Shown piece after piece: positions 1 through 9,090 of a stretch of DNA of 64,000 nt. Both the position numbers and the translations under genes were made by a program. The notes below the pieces were generated by a model. It made no database searches. It saw only the letters and a list, made by a program, of their open reading frames with translations, and was not told the DNA's origin. How positions within the stretch are numbered: the first letter of the stretch is position 1; every line of letters starts with the position of its first letter. Source of the DNA: Novosphingobium silvae (lineage in GTDB: Bacteria; Pseudomonadota; Alphaproteobacteria; Sphingomonadales; Sphingomonadaceae); the NCBI RefSeq assembly GCF_009856825.1, contig NZ_WVTD01000016.1:1-64000 (forward strand). The letters run 5' to 3'.

Positions 1-1131
1 GCCGGTCCTGTCATCGGCCCGTTGATGGCCTATGAGGTTCTGACAGCCTTCTTCCTGGAGGCCGGGTTTCTGGGCGTCATGCTGTTCGGCATCAACAAGG
101 TCGGGCGCAAGCTGCACTTTACTGCTACTTGCGCCGTGGCGATCGGCACTTTCATCTCCGCCTTCTGGATCCTGTCGGTCAACAGCTGGATGCAGACGCC
201 CACGGGTTATGAGATCGGCGCGAACGGCCAGTTCCTACCTGGGCCGAGCTGGGCAGCGATCATTTTCAACCCAAGCTTCCCCTATCGCCTGGTCCATACC
301 GTCCTGGCCGCCTATCTCACCACGGCCTTCGCCGTGGGCGGTGTCGGCGCGTGGCACCTGTTGAAGGATCGCGTCAATCCCGGCGCGCGCACGATGTTCT
401 CGATGGCGATGTGGATGGCCGCGATTGTTGCGCCAATCCAGATATTCGCCGGCGACATGCACGGCCTGAACACGCTGGAGCATCAGCCGGCCAAGGTCAT
501 GGCGATGGAAGGGCATTATGACAGTCATCCCGACGGCGCACCGCTGATCCTGTTCGGCATCCCGAACAGCAAGGAGAAGCGGATCGACCGTGCCATCGCC
601 ATCCCCAAGGCATCCTCTCTCATCCTCAAACATGAACTCAACGCGCCGCTCCGGGGTCTGGACAGCGTTCCTGACGCGGACGAGCCGCCTGTAGGCATCG
701 TCTTCTGGGCCTTTCGCGTGATGGTGGGGCTGGGCTTTGCCATGCTGGGCCTTGGCGCGTGGAGCCTGTTGGCGCGGGTGCGCGGCCGGTTGCACGACTG
801 GAGGTGGCTGCACCGCGCGGCGCTCCTGATGGGGCCGTCCGGCTTCGTGGCGGTGCTGGCAGGATGGATCGTGACGGAAGTGGGTAGGCAGCCTTTTACC
901 GTTTATGGCCTGCTCCGCACCAGCCACAGTGCATCGCCGCTGGACGCCCCCGCCGTAGCCAGTTCGCTGCTGGCCTTCGTCATCGTCTATTTCAGCGTCT
1001 TTGGCATGGGCATCTGGTATCTTCTGCATCTGATGAAGAAGCCGCCGCAAGCGCATGAAAGCGCGCTCGACGGCGCGCCTATCCGTACTGCCGGCATAAC
1101 CCCTGCGCCCGCCATCGAAGGAGGAGAATGA
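1..1131 (+). CDS. cioA: Cytochrome bd-type quinol oxidase subunit I (CioA/CydA), 5' end outside window
   Basis: Heme-bearing subunit of a bd-type terminal oxidase in the inner membrane, which oxidises quinol and reduces oxygen to water. The frame is open from base 1 with no start, so about 377 C-terminal residues are present and the N-terminal axial His region is missing. Visible family signatures are GDMHGLNTLEHQPAK followed by AMEGHYD (the quinol-site Lys and Glu lie here) and GRQPFTVYGLLRT, where most CydA proteins have GRQPW. The short stretch after the QPAK motif suggests the short-Q-loop, cyanide-insensitive (Cio) subtype. Several hydrophobic segments are evident. It overlaps cioB by ATGA, so the two are translationally coupled. 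The subtype is inferred from the Q-loop and from the downstream DUF2474 gene. Confidence 0.93.
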   Translation, partial: AGPVIGPLMAYEVLTAFFLEAGFLGVMLFGINKVGRKLHFTATCAVAIGTFISAFWILSVNSWMQTPTGYEIGANGQFLPGPSWAAIIFNPSFPYRLVHTVLAAYLTTAFAVGGVGAWHLLKDRVNPGARTMFSMAMWMAAIVAPIQIFAGDMHGLNTLEHQPAKVMAMEGHYDSHPDGAPLILFGIPNSKEKRIDRAIAIPKASSLILKHELNAPLRGLDSVPDADEPPVGIVFWAFRVMVGLGFAMLGLGAWSLLARVRGRLHDWRWLHRAALLMGPSGFVAVLAGWIVTEVGRQPFTVYGLLRTSHSASPLDAPAVASSLLAFVIVYFSVFGMGIWYLLHLMKKPPQAHESALDGAPIRTAGITPAPAIEGGE

Positions 1132-2132
1132 CGATGCTCGACCTTACCGTCGTTTGGGCCGCCATCATCGGCTTCGCCATCATCGCCTATGTCGTAATGG
1201 ACGGGTTCGACCTTGGCATCGGTATCCTCTTTCCGCTGTTCAAGGTGGGCAAGGATCGCGACACCGCGATGAACAGCATCGCTCCGGTCTGGGACGGAAA
1301 CGAAACCTGGTTGGTGCTGGGAGGCGGCGGTCTGCTCGCCGCCTTCCCACTTGCCTATGCCATCATCCTGCCGGCCCTTTATGCGCCGCTCATCGCGATG
1401 CTGCTGGGCCTGGTGCTGCGCGGCGTGGCGTTCGAGTTTCGCTGGCGCGATCCAGCACATCGAGCCGTTTGGGACATCGCCTTCACCGGCGGCTCGGCTG
1501 TGGCGACGTTCGCGCAGGGGATTGCACTGGGCGCGCTGCTTCAGGGCATCAGCGTTTCGGGACGGGCCTATTCCGGGGGATGGTGGGAATGGCTCTCGCC
1601 TTTTTCCCTGCTCACCGGCTTTGGCCTGATGATTGGCTACGCACTGCTTGGCGCGTGCTGGCTGAACTGGAAGACCGAAGGGGGCTTGCAGCGGCAGGTC
1701 GTGACTTATGCCGGGCGACTGGGCATTGCCCTTCTGGTCGTGATCGTCGCCGTCAGCCTCGCCACGCTGACGCTGGAAAACAGCTATCAAAGTCGCTGGC
1801 TGTCGTTCCCCGGCGTGCTTGCGACGGCGCAGGTGCCGCTGGCGACACTGATCGTCACTGCCCTTTTCTACCGGAGCCTGTCGCGCCGCAAGGATGCGCA
1901 GCCCTTCTTCTGGGCGCTGGCCCTGTTCGGGCTGTGCATTGTCGGCCTGGGCATCTCGATCTGGCCCGATGTCATCCCCGCGCGAGTCACGATCTGGGAA
2001 GCGGCGGCACCCTATCGCAGCCAGCTGTTCATGCTGGTCGGCGGGGGCGTGCTGGTGCCAGTGATCCTCGCTTATACAGCGTGGGCCTATTGGGTATTCA
2101 GGGGCAAGGTCAGCGGTGAGGGGTATCACTGA
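1128..2132 (+). CDS. cioB: Cytochrome bd-type quinol oxidase subunit II (CioB/CydB)
   Basis: Second membrane subunit of the bd oxidase, 334 residues, of normal length for the family. The N-terminus has the typical AIIGFAIIAYVVMDGFDLGIG segment in the first helix, followed by the conserved WDGNETWLVLGGGGLLAAFP motif and VLRGVAFEFR. Eight or so hydrophobic helices follow. The start ATG overlaps the cioA stop (ATGA) and is preceded by GGAGGAG, so the start is secure. The stop overlaps the next small gene by one base (TGATG). CydB stabilises subunit I and lacks heme in most members. Nothing in the sequence looks damaged. Confidence 0.95.
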   Translation: MTMLDLTVVWAAIIGFAIIAYVVMDGFDLGIGILFPLFKVGKDRDTAMNSIAPVWDGNETWLVLGGGGLLAAFPLAYAIILPALYAPLIAMLLGLVLRGVAFEFRWRDPAHRAVWDIAFTGGSAVATFAQGIALGALLQGISVSGRAYSGGWWEWLSPFSLLTGFGLMIGYALLGACWLNWKTEGGLQRQVVTYAGRLGIALLVVIVAVSLATLTLENSYQSRWLSFPGVLATAQVPLATLIVTALFYRSLSRRKDAQPFFWALALFGLCIVGLGISIWPDVIPARVTIWEAAAPYRSQLFMLVGGGVLVPVILAYTAWAYWVFRGKVSGEGYH

Positions 2133-2236
2133 TGCGCGCGAGCCTTGCCAAATTAGGCTGGTTCTTCGGGATCTGGGCGGCCAGCGTTGCAGCGCTGGGG
2201 TTGCTATCCCTTATCCTGCGCCGATGGTTGTCATAA
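2132..2236 (+). CDS. DUF2474-type single-helix oxidase-associated small protein
   Basis: A 34-residue protein starting at the ATG that overlaps the cioB stop by one base. It begins MRASLAKLGWFFGIW, continues as one hydrophobic helix and ends RRWLS. Tiny proteins of this type (DUF2474; CydX-like in position though not in sequence) are regularly encoded behind cioAB and probably act as an accessory subunit of the oxidase. Length, the single transmembrane helix with positive residues at both ends, and tight coupling to cioB are directly visible. The function is inferred from family and position. Confidence 0.8.
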   Translation: MRASLAKLGWFFGIWAASVAALGLLSLILRRWLS

Positions 2237-2271
2237 GCCTGACCCCACCTCTCCCAGCGTAATGCTCATCA

Positions 2272-2832
2272 TCACATGTACCTCATATTTGTATGTATTT
2301 CACGCAATCCGCTCACCGCGACGCTTACTTTTCTATAGCTTGGCTTTCCCAAGTTCCAAATGGTGATTGGCGGATTTTTCGACATTCCGCCGCCATCCTT
2401 GGTGATGTCGGTCTTGCCGTTCCCATTGATATCGTGCCTAACCGCTATCGCGTAATCGCCTGGCCCGTCTACCGGGATACAAATTCTCATCGAAGGTGCG
2501 TGAGCTGAAACTTCAATACGCTTGAGCCACTGACCTTTTCGCAACCAATCTGATTTTGTCGCCCGATAGCTTTGGATGCGCATAGTTCCCTGGCTTGCTT
2601 TGATGCCGCTAACGACTGCTAAAATCGCGTTTTTCCGGCCATCACATTGGTCGAGGTGATTACCGATCCTTTCTCCTGCTCTAGCTTCAATTGGCTGAGC
2701 GGAGATAACCAAAAATACGGCACCAACGGCACCAGCAGTCGCCCGGCTATGACGCCATTTCTGCAAAGTCTTTTCCTTTGTTGTTATACTGACGGGCTTG
2801 AGAGCTGTCTCAGCCACAATGCGCGCTGGCAT
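2272..2832 (-). CDS. DUF2141 family exported protein
   Basis: A 186-residue protein with a hydrophobic stretch near residues 33-48 (AGAVGAVFLVISAQPIEA) that looks like a signal peptide after a long, basic n-region. The mature part carries the DUF2141 pattern: GDYAIAVRHDINGNGKTD, then a Gly-rich turn with SKNPP and a final beta strand. The DxNGNGKxD loop may bind a cation. No biochemical role is established for the family. It is convergent with the oxidase operon. The annotated ATG has no strong ribosome-binding site and a later start inside the first 25 residues is possible. Confidence 0.7.
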   Translation of the reverse strand: MPARIVAETALKPVSITTKEKTLQKWRHSRATAGAVGAVFLVISAQPIEARAGERIGNHLDQCDGRKNAILAVVSGIKASQGTMRIQSYRATKSDWLRKGQWLKRIEVSAHAPSMRICIPVDGPGDYAIAVRHDINGNGKTDITKDGGGMSKNPPITIWNLGKPSYRKVSVAVSGLREIHTNMRYM

Positions 2833-3052
2833 CTTCGAATAGGCCTACGTCAACGATACTCTGTCGGATCATGCCGATAGCGGGCTGAACTTTCGCTTAA
2901 GGGGGGCAGGATTGGCTTTCACCAGCGTCAGATCGATCTCCTAGATTATCGCCTCAAGGAGCGTTCTCGCCGAGGTACTGCCGAACCGCGCCGATTAGAG
3001 AAAGAGCGCGACCTCGTTGCGCTGTTCGTTCCCGATCAGCAGGCGCTAGTTT

Positions 3053-3436
3053 TCACGCGTTAGCCGGGAGGGATCCAATGCTCCAATGCTCCAGATGCTT
3101 GTAGACTATGACCTTGTTGGCGAGCAGTTCGCAATGTCGTTCGCAGAAACGCTCGAGTTGGCGTCGTCGACCGATCAGTTCGACACACATTGTCAGATGC
3201 GGATTGGATAGCTCTGCGCCATTCTCCATGACGGGACCATGGTTGCTAAAGCCATAGAAGGTATGGTGGGCGACGGCATTCATAAGACGATCGCGCTTCG
3301 CTTGGCTGACGAGCTCTCGATAAAGCGGCTTGCCGGACCAGAAGGCACGCGGGCGCTTGCCGACCTTATCCGATGGCTTGAGATAGATGCGGATCATGCC
3401 GACCTCTGTTGTTGTGATCTTTCGCAATTCCGACAT
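3053..3436 (-). CDS. DUF190 family protein, fluoride-module partner
   Basis: Cytosolic 127-residue protein of the DUF190 (COG1993) family. Visible family features are the start of the domain, MIRIYLKPSDKVGKRP, the segment LYRELVSQAKRD and the later VELIGRRRQLERFCERH. DUF190 genes are commonly encoded next to crcB or CLC-F fluoride exporters, and their exact role is unknown. The ATG chosen overlaps the stop of the upstream exporter gene (TGATG), so the two form a translationally coupled operon. A TTG one codon upstream also keeps the frame open and is less likely. A start at the internal MIRIYL is possible. Confidence 0.85.
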   Translation of the reverse strand: MSELRKITTTEVGMIRIYLKPSDKVGKRPRAFWSGKPLYRELVSQAKRDRLMNAVAHHTFYGFSNHGPVMENGAELSNPHLTMCVELIGRRRQLERFCERHCELLANKVIVYKHLEHWSIGSLPANA

Positions 3437-4833
3437 CAATCGCGCTCCTTCGTGTTGATCGAGGATGGGGCGTCTGTAGTCCGGCGGACGGCCCGCGCAT
3501 GGCGAAGCGTTATGACGCCCGGGCGTCCCGCGCCGCCACGCTTGGGCACAGCGATTCGCTGCGAGAGGTAGATGCCGTTATGGCCCGAACAGATGTAGGC
3601 AACGAAACACGCCACCGCGATCGGTACGGCATACGCTGACCCGAACAGTTCGATGCCCATGATGGTACAGGCCAGCGGCACATTGGCTGCGCCTGCGAAC
3701 ACCGCGACAAAGCCAATGCCGGCGAACAGGTCGATCGGCGCATCGAGCGGGCCGGCAAGGGCGTTGCCAAGCGCCGCGCCGATGAAGAACAGCGGCGTCA
3801 CCTCGCCGCCCTTGTAACCCGCACTCAACGTGAGGACCGTGAAAAGAAGCTTGAGCGCCCAACTCCATGGACTCGCCGGCGTGGTGAAGAAGCCGGCTAT
3901 CGTGGGATCGCCGGGGACCGCCGACCAGACGCCCAGTCCCAGATAGGCGCGCGTGCCAACGCTGTAGGCGAGCGCGATGACGACCACTCCGCCGACGGCT
4001 GCCCGGAGCGGTCCATAAGGAATTAACCGCTTTAGCAGGCCGCCCAAGGCGTGATTGGCTTCGGCGAAGACCAAGCCCGCCAAGCCGAAGGCGATGCCTG
4101 CGAGCGCCGCCTTTGCGAGCAGCATTGGTTCGACCAACAGCGCCCCTGAGGTCGATGTCAAATTGGCAATGTTGTACGCGGCGTGATGGATGCCCCAGGC
4201 GTGGCAAACCCAGTCCCCGACGACCGCGGCGAGCAGGCAGGGCACGAGGCCGGAATATTCGACCCTACCAACCGCCAGCACCTCGAGCGCAAACACGGCA
4301 CCAGCGATGGGGGTACCGAACACGGCACCAAACCCCGCCGCGACGCCTGCCATGAGCAGAATGCTAACGCCGGAGGCATCGAGACGGAACAAGCCGGCAA
4401 CCGCGCTGGCAAGGCTACCGCCGAGTTGCACCGCAGTTCCCTCCCGGCCGGCCGAGCCGCCAAACAGGTGTGTGGCGATCGTGCCGATAAATACGAGGGG
4501 CGCCATGCGCAGTGGCACGCCCCCGCCCGGCTCATGTATCTGTTCGACGATCAGGTTGTTGCCGGCTTCGACCGGGCGGCCGACAAGGTGATAGAGAAGC
4601 GCGATCGCCGCACCGCCCACCGGGAGCAGGAACAACAGCCATGGATGGTCGAACCGCGCCTGCGTGGCGGCGTCCAAGCTCCAGAGGAAAGCCGCGCACA
4701 AGGTGCCCACCGCCGCCGCCATAGGCACGAGAATAAGGGTCCATCGCAGCACCGACATCGCATGATCATGGCGGTCACGGATGAATGCTGCGACATTCAA
4801 AGTTCGATAGAGATTGCGAAAATTAGCGCGCAC
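3436..4833 (-). CDS. CLC-F-type fluoride/proton antiporter
   Basis: Inner-membrane CLC-family transporter of 465 residues with no CBS domains. Two features point to the fluoride-specific CLC-F branch: the first anion-site loop reads AGNNLI (residues 90-95) instead of the GSGIP of chloride CLCs, and the gating glutamate lies in GREGT (129-133) rather than GREGP. It would expel fluoride in exchange for protons. The start is a GTG behind a strong AGGAGGA. A fluoride riboswitch candidate lies about 30 bases upstream and a DUF190 gene is coupled downstream; both support the assignment. Chloride transport cannot be excluded from sequence alone. Confidence 0.88.
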   Translation of the reverse strand: MRANFRNLYRTLNVAAFIRDRHDHAMSVLRWTLILVPMAAAVGTLCAAFLWSLDAATQARFDHPWLLFLLPVGGAAIALLYHLVGRPVEAGNNLIVEQIHEPGGGVPLRMAPLVFIGTIATHLFGGSAGREGTAVQLGGSLASAVAGLFRLDASGVSILLMAGVAAGFGAVFGTPIAGAVFALEVLAVGRVEYSGLVPCLLAAVVGDWVCHAWGIHHAAYNIANLTSTSGALLVEPMLLAKAALAGIAFGLAGLVFAEANHALGGLLKRLIPYGPLRAAVGGVVVIALAYSVGTRAYLGLGVWSAVPGDPTIAGFFTTPASPWSWALKLLFTVLTLSAGYKGGEVTPLFFIGAALGNALAGPLDAPIDLFAGIGFVAVFAGAANVPLACTIMGIELFGSAYAVPIAVACFVAYICSGHNGIYLSQRIAVPKRGGAGRPGVITLRHARAVRRTTDAPSSINTKERD

Positions 4834-4862
4834 TATTCCTCCTTGCTGCCTTGCGGCGCCAA

Positions 4863-4924
4863 GTAGGAATCATCGTCCCTTGTGAGGGCGGTTCGGCGAG
4901 AGGCCAGGCAGGAATCCATTGCCT
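4863..4924 (-). ncRNA. Fluoride riboswitch (crcB motif) upstream of the CLC-F gene
   Basis: On the minus strand the leader contains GGCAATGGATTCCTGCC, then AACCGCCC, then GATGATTCCTAC. These blocks fit, in order, the conserved elements of the crcB fluoride riboswitch (GGnGATGG..TCC..CC, AACCGCC, CTGATGnnnCCTAC). The linker before AACCGCC is longer than usual and GATG replaces the usual CTGATG context, so the match was made by eye and is imperfect. It ends about 30 bases before the GTG start and its ribosome-binding site, which would suit control of translation or early termination. Confidence 0.72.
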
Positions 4925-5165
4925 GCGCCTGCACTATGCGAAAGCGATGGTCCGGGTCAAGACGCGCCTAATAGCCCGTTCGGGTAGAAGCAAGCCTGCA
5001 TGGATTTTCGCACCAGACTTAGGTAAGGCGCGCTCGGTCGATGCGAGATGGCCGGCGATGACGACAACATTCGGCTCCGCCTGCTACCGCGGAAGGAAGC
5101 TCCACGAGCGACAGCCAACATCCTTCCCGGAAACGAAGGGACGAAAGATCATTCCAAAGGAAATT

Positions 5166-5324
5166 ATGGTATTCGCCGCTCTTGCCGCTGGCGTAACGGC
5201 AGGCCTGGTGGCTATCACAATTGCGGTAAAGTCTGGGGATGCGGCCACGTCGATTCTATGCTTTGGCGCAATGGTGTGTATTGTATTTCTCATTGCAAAG
5301 CTGATTAAGGGATTGTTGCAATAG
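5166..5324 (+). CDS. Possible small membrane protein (52 residues)
   Basis: A short frame starting at ATG with AAAGGA just upstream. It encodes two hydrophobic segments (FAALAAGVTAGLVAITIAV and ILCFGAMVCIVFLIAKLI) and ends in KGLLQ. It is convergent with the AI-2E-family gene. No family is recognised. Support is only the hydrophobic pattern and the plausible start, so it may not be a real gene. Confidence 0.35.
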   Translation: MVFAALAAGVTAGLVAITIAVKSGDAATSILCFGAMVCIVFLIAKLIKGLLQ

Positions 5325-5341
5325 TATTTTCTTCCTGCGCT

Positions 5342-6412
5342 TTAGCCCGCGACGTCGATTTTCTTGCCCAGCAGGGTCCGCACGTAGATTCGCTGCACGA
5401 ACACAAAAGAGACCACGGTCAGTGGCGCTGCCAGTAGGACGCCCAGGAAGCCGAACAACGTGCCGGCGGCCACTACGGCGAAAAGGAGGAGCGCTGGAGG
5501 CACGTCGACAGCCTGCTTCTGGATCATGGGCTGGAGGAAATTCCCCTGAAGCTGCTGCACCGCCAGGAATAGTCCTATGGTCCAGAGAGCCGAAGCCGGG
5601 GAAACCGTGAACGCGAGCAACACGGCGGGCACTCCCGAAATGATGGGGCCGACCATCGGGATGACATCCAGCAATCCTGCGATCACCCCAAGCCCGCCAG
5701 CGGCAGGAACGCCCAGAGCGGCCAAGCCGCCCCAGGTCAGGGCAGCCACGACCATCGATGAGATCAACTGGCCAAACATCCATCCGCGCAGGCCTCGACC
5801 GGCGTCGTCCAACGCGGCAGCCAGTGGCGCCTCCGCACGGCGCGGCATAAGTAACAGCAGTCCGCGTCTGTAGATACTTGGATCGCCTGCAATGAAGATG
5901 GCACCGACCAGGACGAGCACAGCGTTGGTCAACACATTTCCGGCCGTTAACACGTAGCCTCCGGCCCGCGATACGACCTGCGAAACATCCCCCCCGCCCT
6001 GATCCAGCAACTTTCGAACCGGCTCGCCGAGCCCCAGGCGTTCGACAAAGGCGAGGATTTTCTCGAAAGCGGAAGGTAGAGCGCTGCGGATGGTATCGAA
6101 CTCGCGGGCCAGTTGCGCGCCGAACAGGAAAAACGCTGCGGCGAACACGCCGAGGAACGCCAGCACTGAAAGCGCCAGTGCCAATCCCCGCGGCGCGCCG
6201 AGCAATCGGCAGATGCGGCGCGTCATGGCATCGAAAACGGTGGCAAGGGCGAGTGATGCGAAGACGAGCATCAGCAGTCCCGACAGCTCGACCAATAGCC
6301 ATGCCACGGCAAGGACTGCGATGACTGTGACGGTCATCACCGCGACGCGCGACGCTGCCGGCAAAAGTGCATCCGATCCACGCGCGGCGGTATCGTTGTT
6401 TGTATCGACCAT
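5342..6412 (-). CDS. AI-2E family (PerM/YdiK-like) transporter
   Basis: Inner-membrane protein of 356 residues with the layout of the AI-2E transporter (former UPF0118) family: two or three N-terminal helices, a soluble middle part (about residues 95-150) and a C-terminal group of helices containing GLLDVIPMVGPIISGVPAVLLAF and QGNFLQPMIQK, the most conserved stretch of the family. Characterised members export autoinducer-2 or exchange Na+ and H+. The substrate here is unknown. It follows the DUF1328 gene by 11 bases on the same strand, so the two are probably co-transcribed. Confidence 0.88.
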   Translation of the reverse strand: MVDTNNDTAARGSDALLPAASRVAVMTVTVIAVLAVAWLLVELSGLLMLVFASLALATVFDAMTRRICRLLGAPRGLALALSVLAFLGVFAAAFFLFGAQLAREFDTIRSALPSAFEKILAFVERLGLGEPVRKLLDQGGGDVSQVVSRAGGYVLTAGNVLTNAVLVLVGAIFIAGDPSIYRRGLLLLMPRRAEAPLAAALDDAGRGLRGWMFGQLISSMVVAALTWGGLAALGVPAAGGLGVIAGLLDVIPMVGPIISGVPAVLLAFTVSPASALWTIGLFLAVQQLQGNFLQPMIQKQAVDVPPALLLFAVVAAGTLFGFLGVLLAAPLTVVSFVFVQRIYVRTLLGKKIDVAG

Positions 6413-6423
6413 CAGGGTGCAGA

Positions 6424-6597
6424 TCAGCTGACTTTTTTATAAATGGTAAACCCGAGCACCGCGAGCGCAGCCGCGATAATCAGTGCCAGCCAGAACAGGA
6501 TCTTTGCCAGGTCCCATGCGAAACCTGCCACGCCGCCAAATCCGAGAATGGCGAGGATCAGGGCTATGACAGCGAAAAAGGCCGCGCCTTTGAGCAT
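6424..6597 (-). CDS. DUF1328 family small membrane protein
   Basis: A 57-residue protein starting MLKGAAFFAVIALILAILGFGG, with a second hydrophobic segment FWLALIIAAALAVLGF and a basic tail. This is the full DUF1328 (YtjA-like) pattern. The ATG was chosen because the family starts here and AAGGA precedes it. The open frame continues 19 codons further upstream without family similarity. Members are often induced by envelope or osmotic stress, but the role is not defined. It lies 11 bases upstream of the AI-2E-family gene. Confidence 0.85.
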   Translation of the reverse strand: MLKGAAFFAVIALILAILGFGGVAGFAWDLAKILFWLALIIAAALAVLGFTIYKKVS

Positions 6598-6692
6598 AAG
6601 GTTGTCCTTTTTGGTTTGATGGTAAGGCGCAGCCGCCTTTGACAACCAACTCATCGGGAACGGATTGGCTCCACAGGCAGGCCCGGACAGGT

Positions 6693-8006
6693 TCAGAACG
6701 GGAAGAACCAGTGGATTGCGGCAACCCCCACCGCCCAGGTTATGATGTTCAGCGGCAAGCCTACCTTGGTGAAGTCGAGATAGGCGTATCCGCCCATTTG
6801 ATAGACCAGGACATTCGTCTGGTATCCAAACGGCGTCGCAAAGGCGGCGCTGCCAGCCATCATGATCGCAACCAGGAATGGACGCGGGCTGACCGCCATA
6901 CTTTCCGCGAGCGCGACCGCCACGGGCGTCACCAGCACCGCCACGGTGGCATTGGACAGCAATTCCGTCAGGACCAAGGTGGCTCCATAGAGGACGATCA
7001 GTGCCCCTAGAGGACCAAACAGGCCGATCCGGCCGATCAGCGCGTCCGTGGCGGATGCCGCGAGCCCGGTCTGCTCCATGGCGATACCGATAACCACCAT
7101 ACCGACAACGAGAAGAAGGATATCCGGACGTAGTCCGCCGTATGCCTCCTCGGGTCGAATGACCCGCAGCAGGATCAGGAGTACGGCACCAGCGAATGAC
7201 GATGCGGCGATCGGCGCGAGGTTCAGCGCAGCCAAGGCGATGACCCCGACGAAGATGGCGGAGGCGGTTATGGCCTTGCCGGTCTGCAGGGGCCGCTCCA
7301 CTGCGAAATCCTGCGCATCTCCGACCGTCTCGCCCGCAATGTCGACGTGGCTGAGATGGCGCGGCAATGCCGCCTCAATAGCCGGTGCGTTCGTGGAACG
7401 GGCAAGCAGCCTTCCCGAGAACAGGAAGAGATACAGGCCGCCAGCCAACGCGACGGTCAGTCCGACAGGTGTGATCTCGAAAATTGAGAACGGCGGCTGA
7501 CCTGACGAGCGCGCCATGTCATCCACCAGGAGGTTGGTTGACGTCCCGATCAGCGTACAGCAGCCGCCCAGGACTGCGACGTAGGAGAGTGGCAGGAGGA
7601 AGCGTTTGGGGTCGAGGTTGAGCGAAGTGGCGACGTCGCGCACCACCGGCGCGGTCAGAACGACGATCGGGGTGTTATTGAGGAAGCCGGATGCGCCGCC
7701 GCTAAGAGCGATCAGGAGCCATAACCCCGCCACGCCAATGCGGCGGCATAACGCCACGGCCTTGCGGATCAAAAGATCGAGTAACCCCGAGAGCTCCATC
7801 GCATGCGCGATGACGAACAGGCAAGCCAGCGTGATGATCGCGGGACTGCCGAACGCGGATTGCACTTCGCTAGGGCGGACCGCACCGGTCAGCAACAGGA
7901 TGGCCGCCCCCGTCAACGCCACCACATCGGCCCGCAGCTTGTCCCAGATCAGAGCGACGATCACGCCGACGAGCACGACGAGAGTGACAAGTTGATCGAG
8001 CGTCAT
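6693..8006 (-). CDS. SLC13/DASS family anion permease
   Basis: Multi-pass inner-membrane permease of 437 residues. The start MTLDQLVTLVVLVGVIVALIW is the first helix, and the 64 in-frame codons upstream look non-coding and overlap a divergent gene. Family marks are the paired hairpin motifs: SGFLNNTPIVVLTAPVV in the first half (the Asn-Thr of the substrate site) and ELLSNATVAVLVTPVAV in the second. A conserved SAAFATPFGYQTN follows. The short linker between the halves lacks the RCK/TrkA-C domains of the 600-residue members. Substrates in the family are dicarboxylates or sulfate. Which one applies here is not visible. Confidence 0.87.
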   Translation of the reverse strand: MTLDQLVTLVVLVGVIVALIWDKLRADVVALTGAAILLLTGAVRPSEVQSAFGSPAIITLACLFVIAHAMELSGLLDLLIRKAVALCRRIGVAGLWLLIALSGGASGFLNNTPIVVLTAPVVRDVATSLNLDPKRFLLPLSYVAVLGGCCTLIGTSTNLLVDDMARSSGQPPFSIFEITPVGLTVALAGGLYLFLFSGRLLARSTNAPAIEAALPRHLSHVDIAGETVGDAQDFAVERPLQTGKAITASAIFVGVIALAALNLAPIAASSFAGAVLLILLRVIRPEEAYGGLRPDILLLVVGMVVIGIAMEQTGLAASATDALIGRIGLFGPLGALIVLYGATLVLTELLSNATVAVLVTPVAVALAESMAVSPRPFLVAIMMAGSAAFATPFGYQTNVLVYQMGGYAYLDFTKVGLPLNIITWAVGVAAIHWFFPF

Positions 8007-8114
8007 GCCCCTGGCGTAGCACAATGCGCTGTCAGGCGCAGGCGAATTGGCCTCCGGCTGTGAAGCGTGGCAAAAGGGGGTCAATTTCCAGCGACAATCT
8101 GCTAGGCCGGACGC

Positions 8115-9005
8115 ATGGACGGCCCACGCGTCAAACTTCTCATCCTTTCCCACGTGGTTGCACTGGGCCTCGGGGCCGGGGTAACCGCGGTTGTTCAAAC
8201 CGCTGCAAATAACAAGCGCGCGGCGGTGCCGGCTTCTACTCCTTCCCCCGCGCCTGTTCCCGAGGTCGAGCCGGCGCCGTTGGTGCAGATCGCGCCGCCC
8301 CCTTTAAATCGAGCAGAACTGTTGGCGACTGCGGCGAAAGCGGCCGACACCGCGGCGGGCGGAAATCCGCTACCCCTAGCCAATCGAGACCTGGTGGGCC
8401 GCTCGTTCACTATCCGGATGCCGTTCGGTTGTGCCGGGCCTGAAACCGATGGCACGGACAGCTGGGCCGGTTGGACGTACAACGAGAAGACCCGGGCCCT
8501 GCGTCTGACCGCTCGTCCGGCAATGCTTGAAGCGGGCGACTGGGCGCAGGACAGGGCGGCAGCGACGGCGTATGACGCGGTAGAGGGATTCTGGATCGAC
8601 AGACCATGGACCAGCTCAGAGAGCTGCGGCACGCAGATCGGCAAGGAACCGCCGCAGGGCACAGGCATGGGCCCACAGGGGCAAGGAAAAGCGTCCGGAG
8701 ACCGGTTGGTCCCTAGCCGGCAGTTGGCGATCGCGATGTTCTATGCACCCGGCGCATCCCGGACTCGCCAACGAGGGGGCCGGCCTTATACCTCGACGAT
8801 CAAGCTCGAGGGTGATGAGGCACCTTCGACAAGAGGGTATACGCTGGTGCTGAGCGGCCGCCTGGCCGCGTTGGACGATGGCCAGCCGGTCCGTTGCCTC
8901 CAGAGGAGTCCGGATATTCCGCCTCGCTGCATTATTTCGGTGACGTTCGATAAAGTCGCGTTCGAGCAGCCCGGAAGGGACAAGCCGTTGGTCGAGTGGA
9001 GGTGA
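8115..9005 (+). CDS. Hypothetical membrane-anchored protein with Pro/Ala-rich linker
   Basis: A 296-residue protein with one N-terminal hydrophobic helix (about residues 7-30, LLILSHVVALGLGAGVTAVV), then a Pro/Ala-rich linker (about 35-60) and a C-terminal part rich in Trp, Gly and paired Cys (FGCAGP, SSESCGTQIG, RCLQRSPDIPPRC). This suggests a periplasmic domain held to the membrane, possibly with disulfides. No family is recognised. It is divergent from the SLC13 gene and precedes the CLC gene on the same strand. Confidence 0.55.
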   Translation: MDGPRVKLLILSHVVALGLGAGVTAVVQTAANNKRAAVPASTPSPAPVPEVEPAPLVQIAPPPLNRAELLATAAKAADTAAGGNPLPLANRDLVGRSFTIRMPFGCAGPETDGTDSWAGWTYNEKTRALRLTARPAMLEAGDWAQDRAAATAYDAVEGFWIDRPWTSSESCGTQIGKEPPQGTGMGPQGQGKASGDRLVPSRQLAIAMFYAPGASRTRQRGGRPYTSTIKLEGDEAPSTRGYTLVLSGRLAALDDGQPVRCLQRSPDIPPRCIISVTFDKVAFEQPGRDKPLVEWR

Positions 9006-9090
9006 CCTGATGGTTCGCGGGCCTCACTAAGTCTTTTCCTGCATCATCGCTCCCAGATCCGGCTTCACCACCCCGTGAGAACAGGCGACT

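Noticed and set aside
8127..8136. Half of the GTCCCACGCGTGGGAC palindrome (CCCACGCGTC) as a second parS
   Set aside because: Only one arm is present and it lies within the start of a coding region far from the partition genes.
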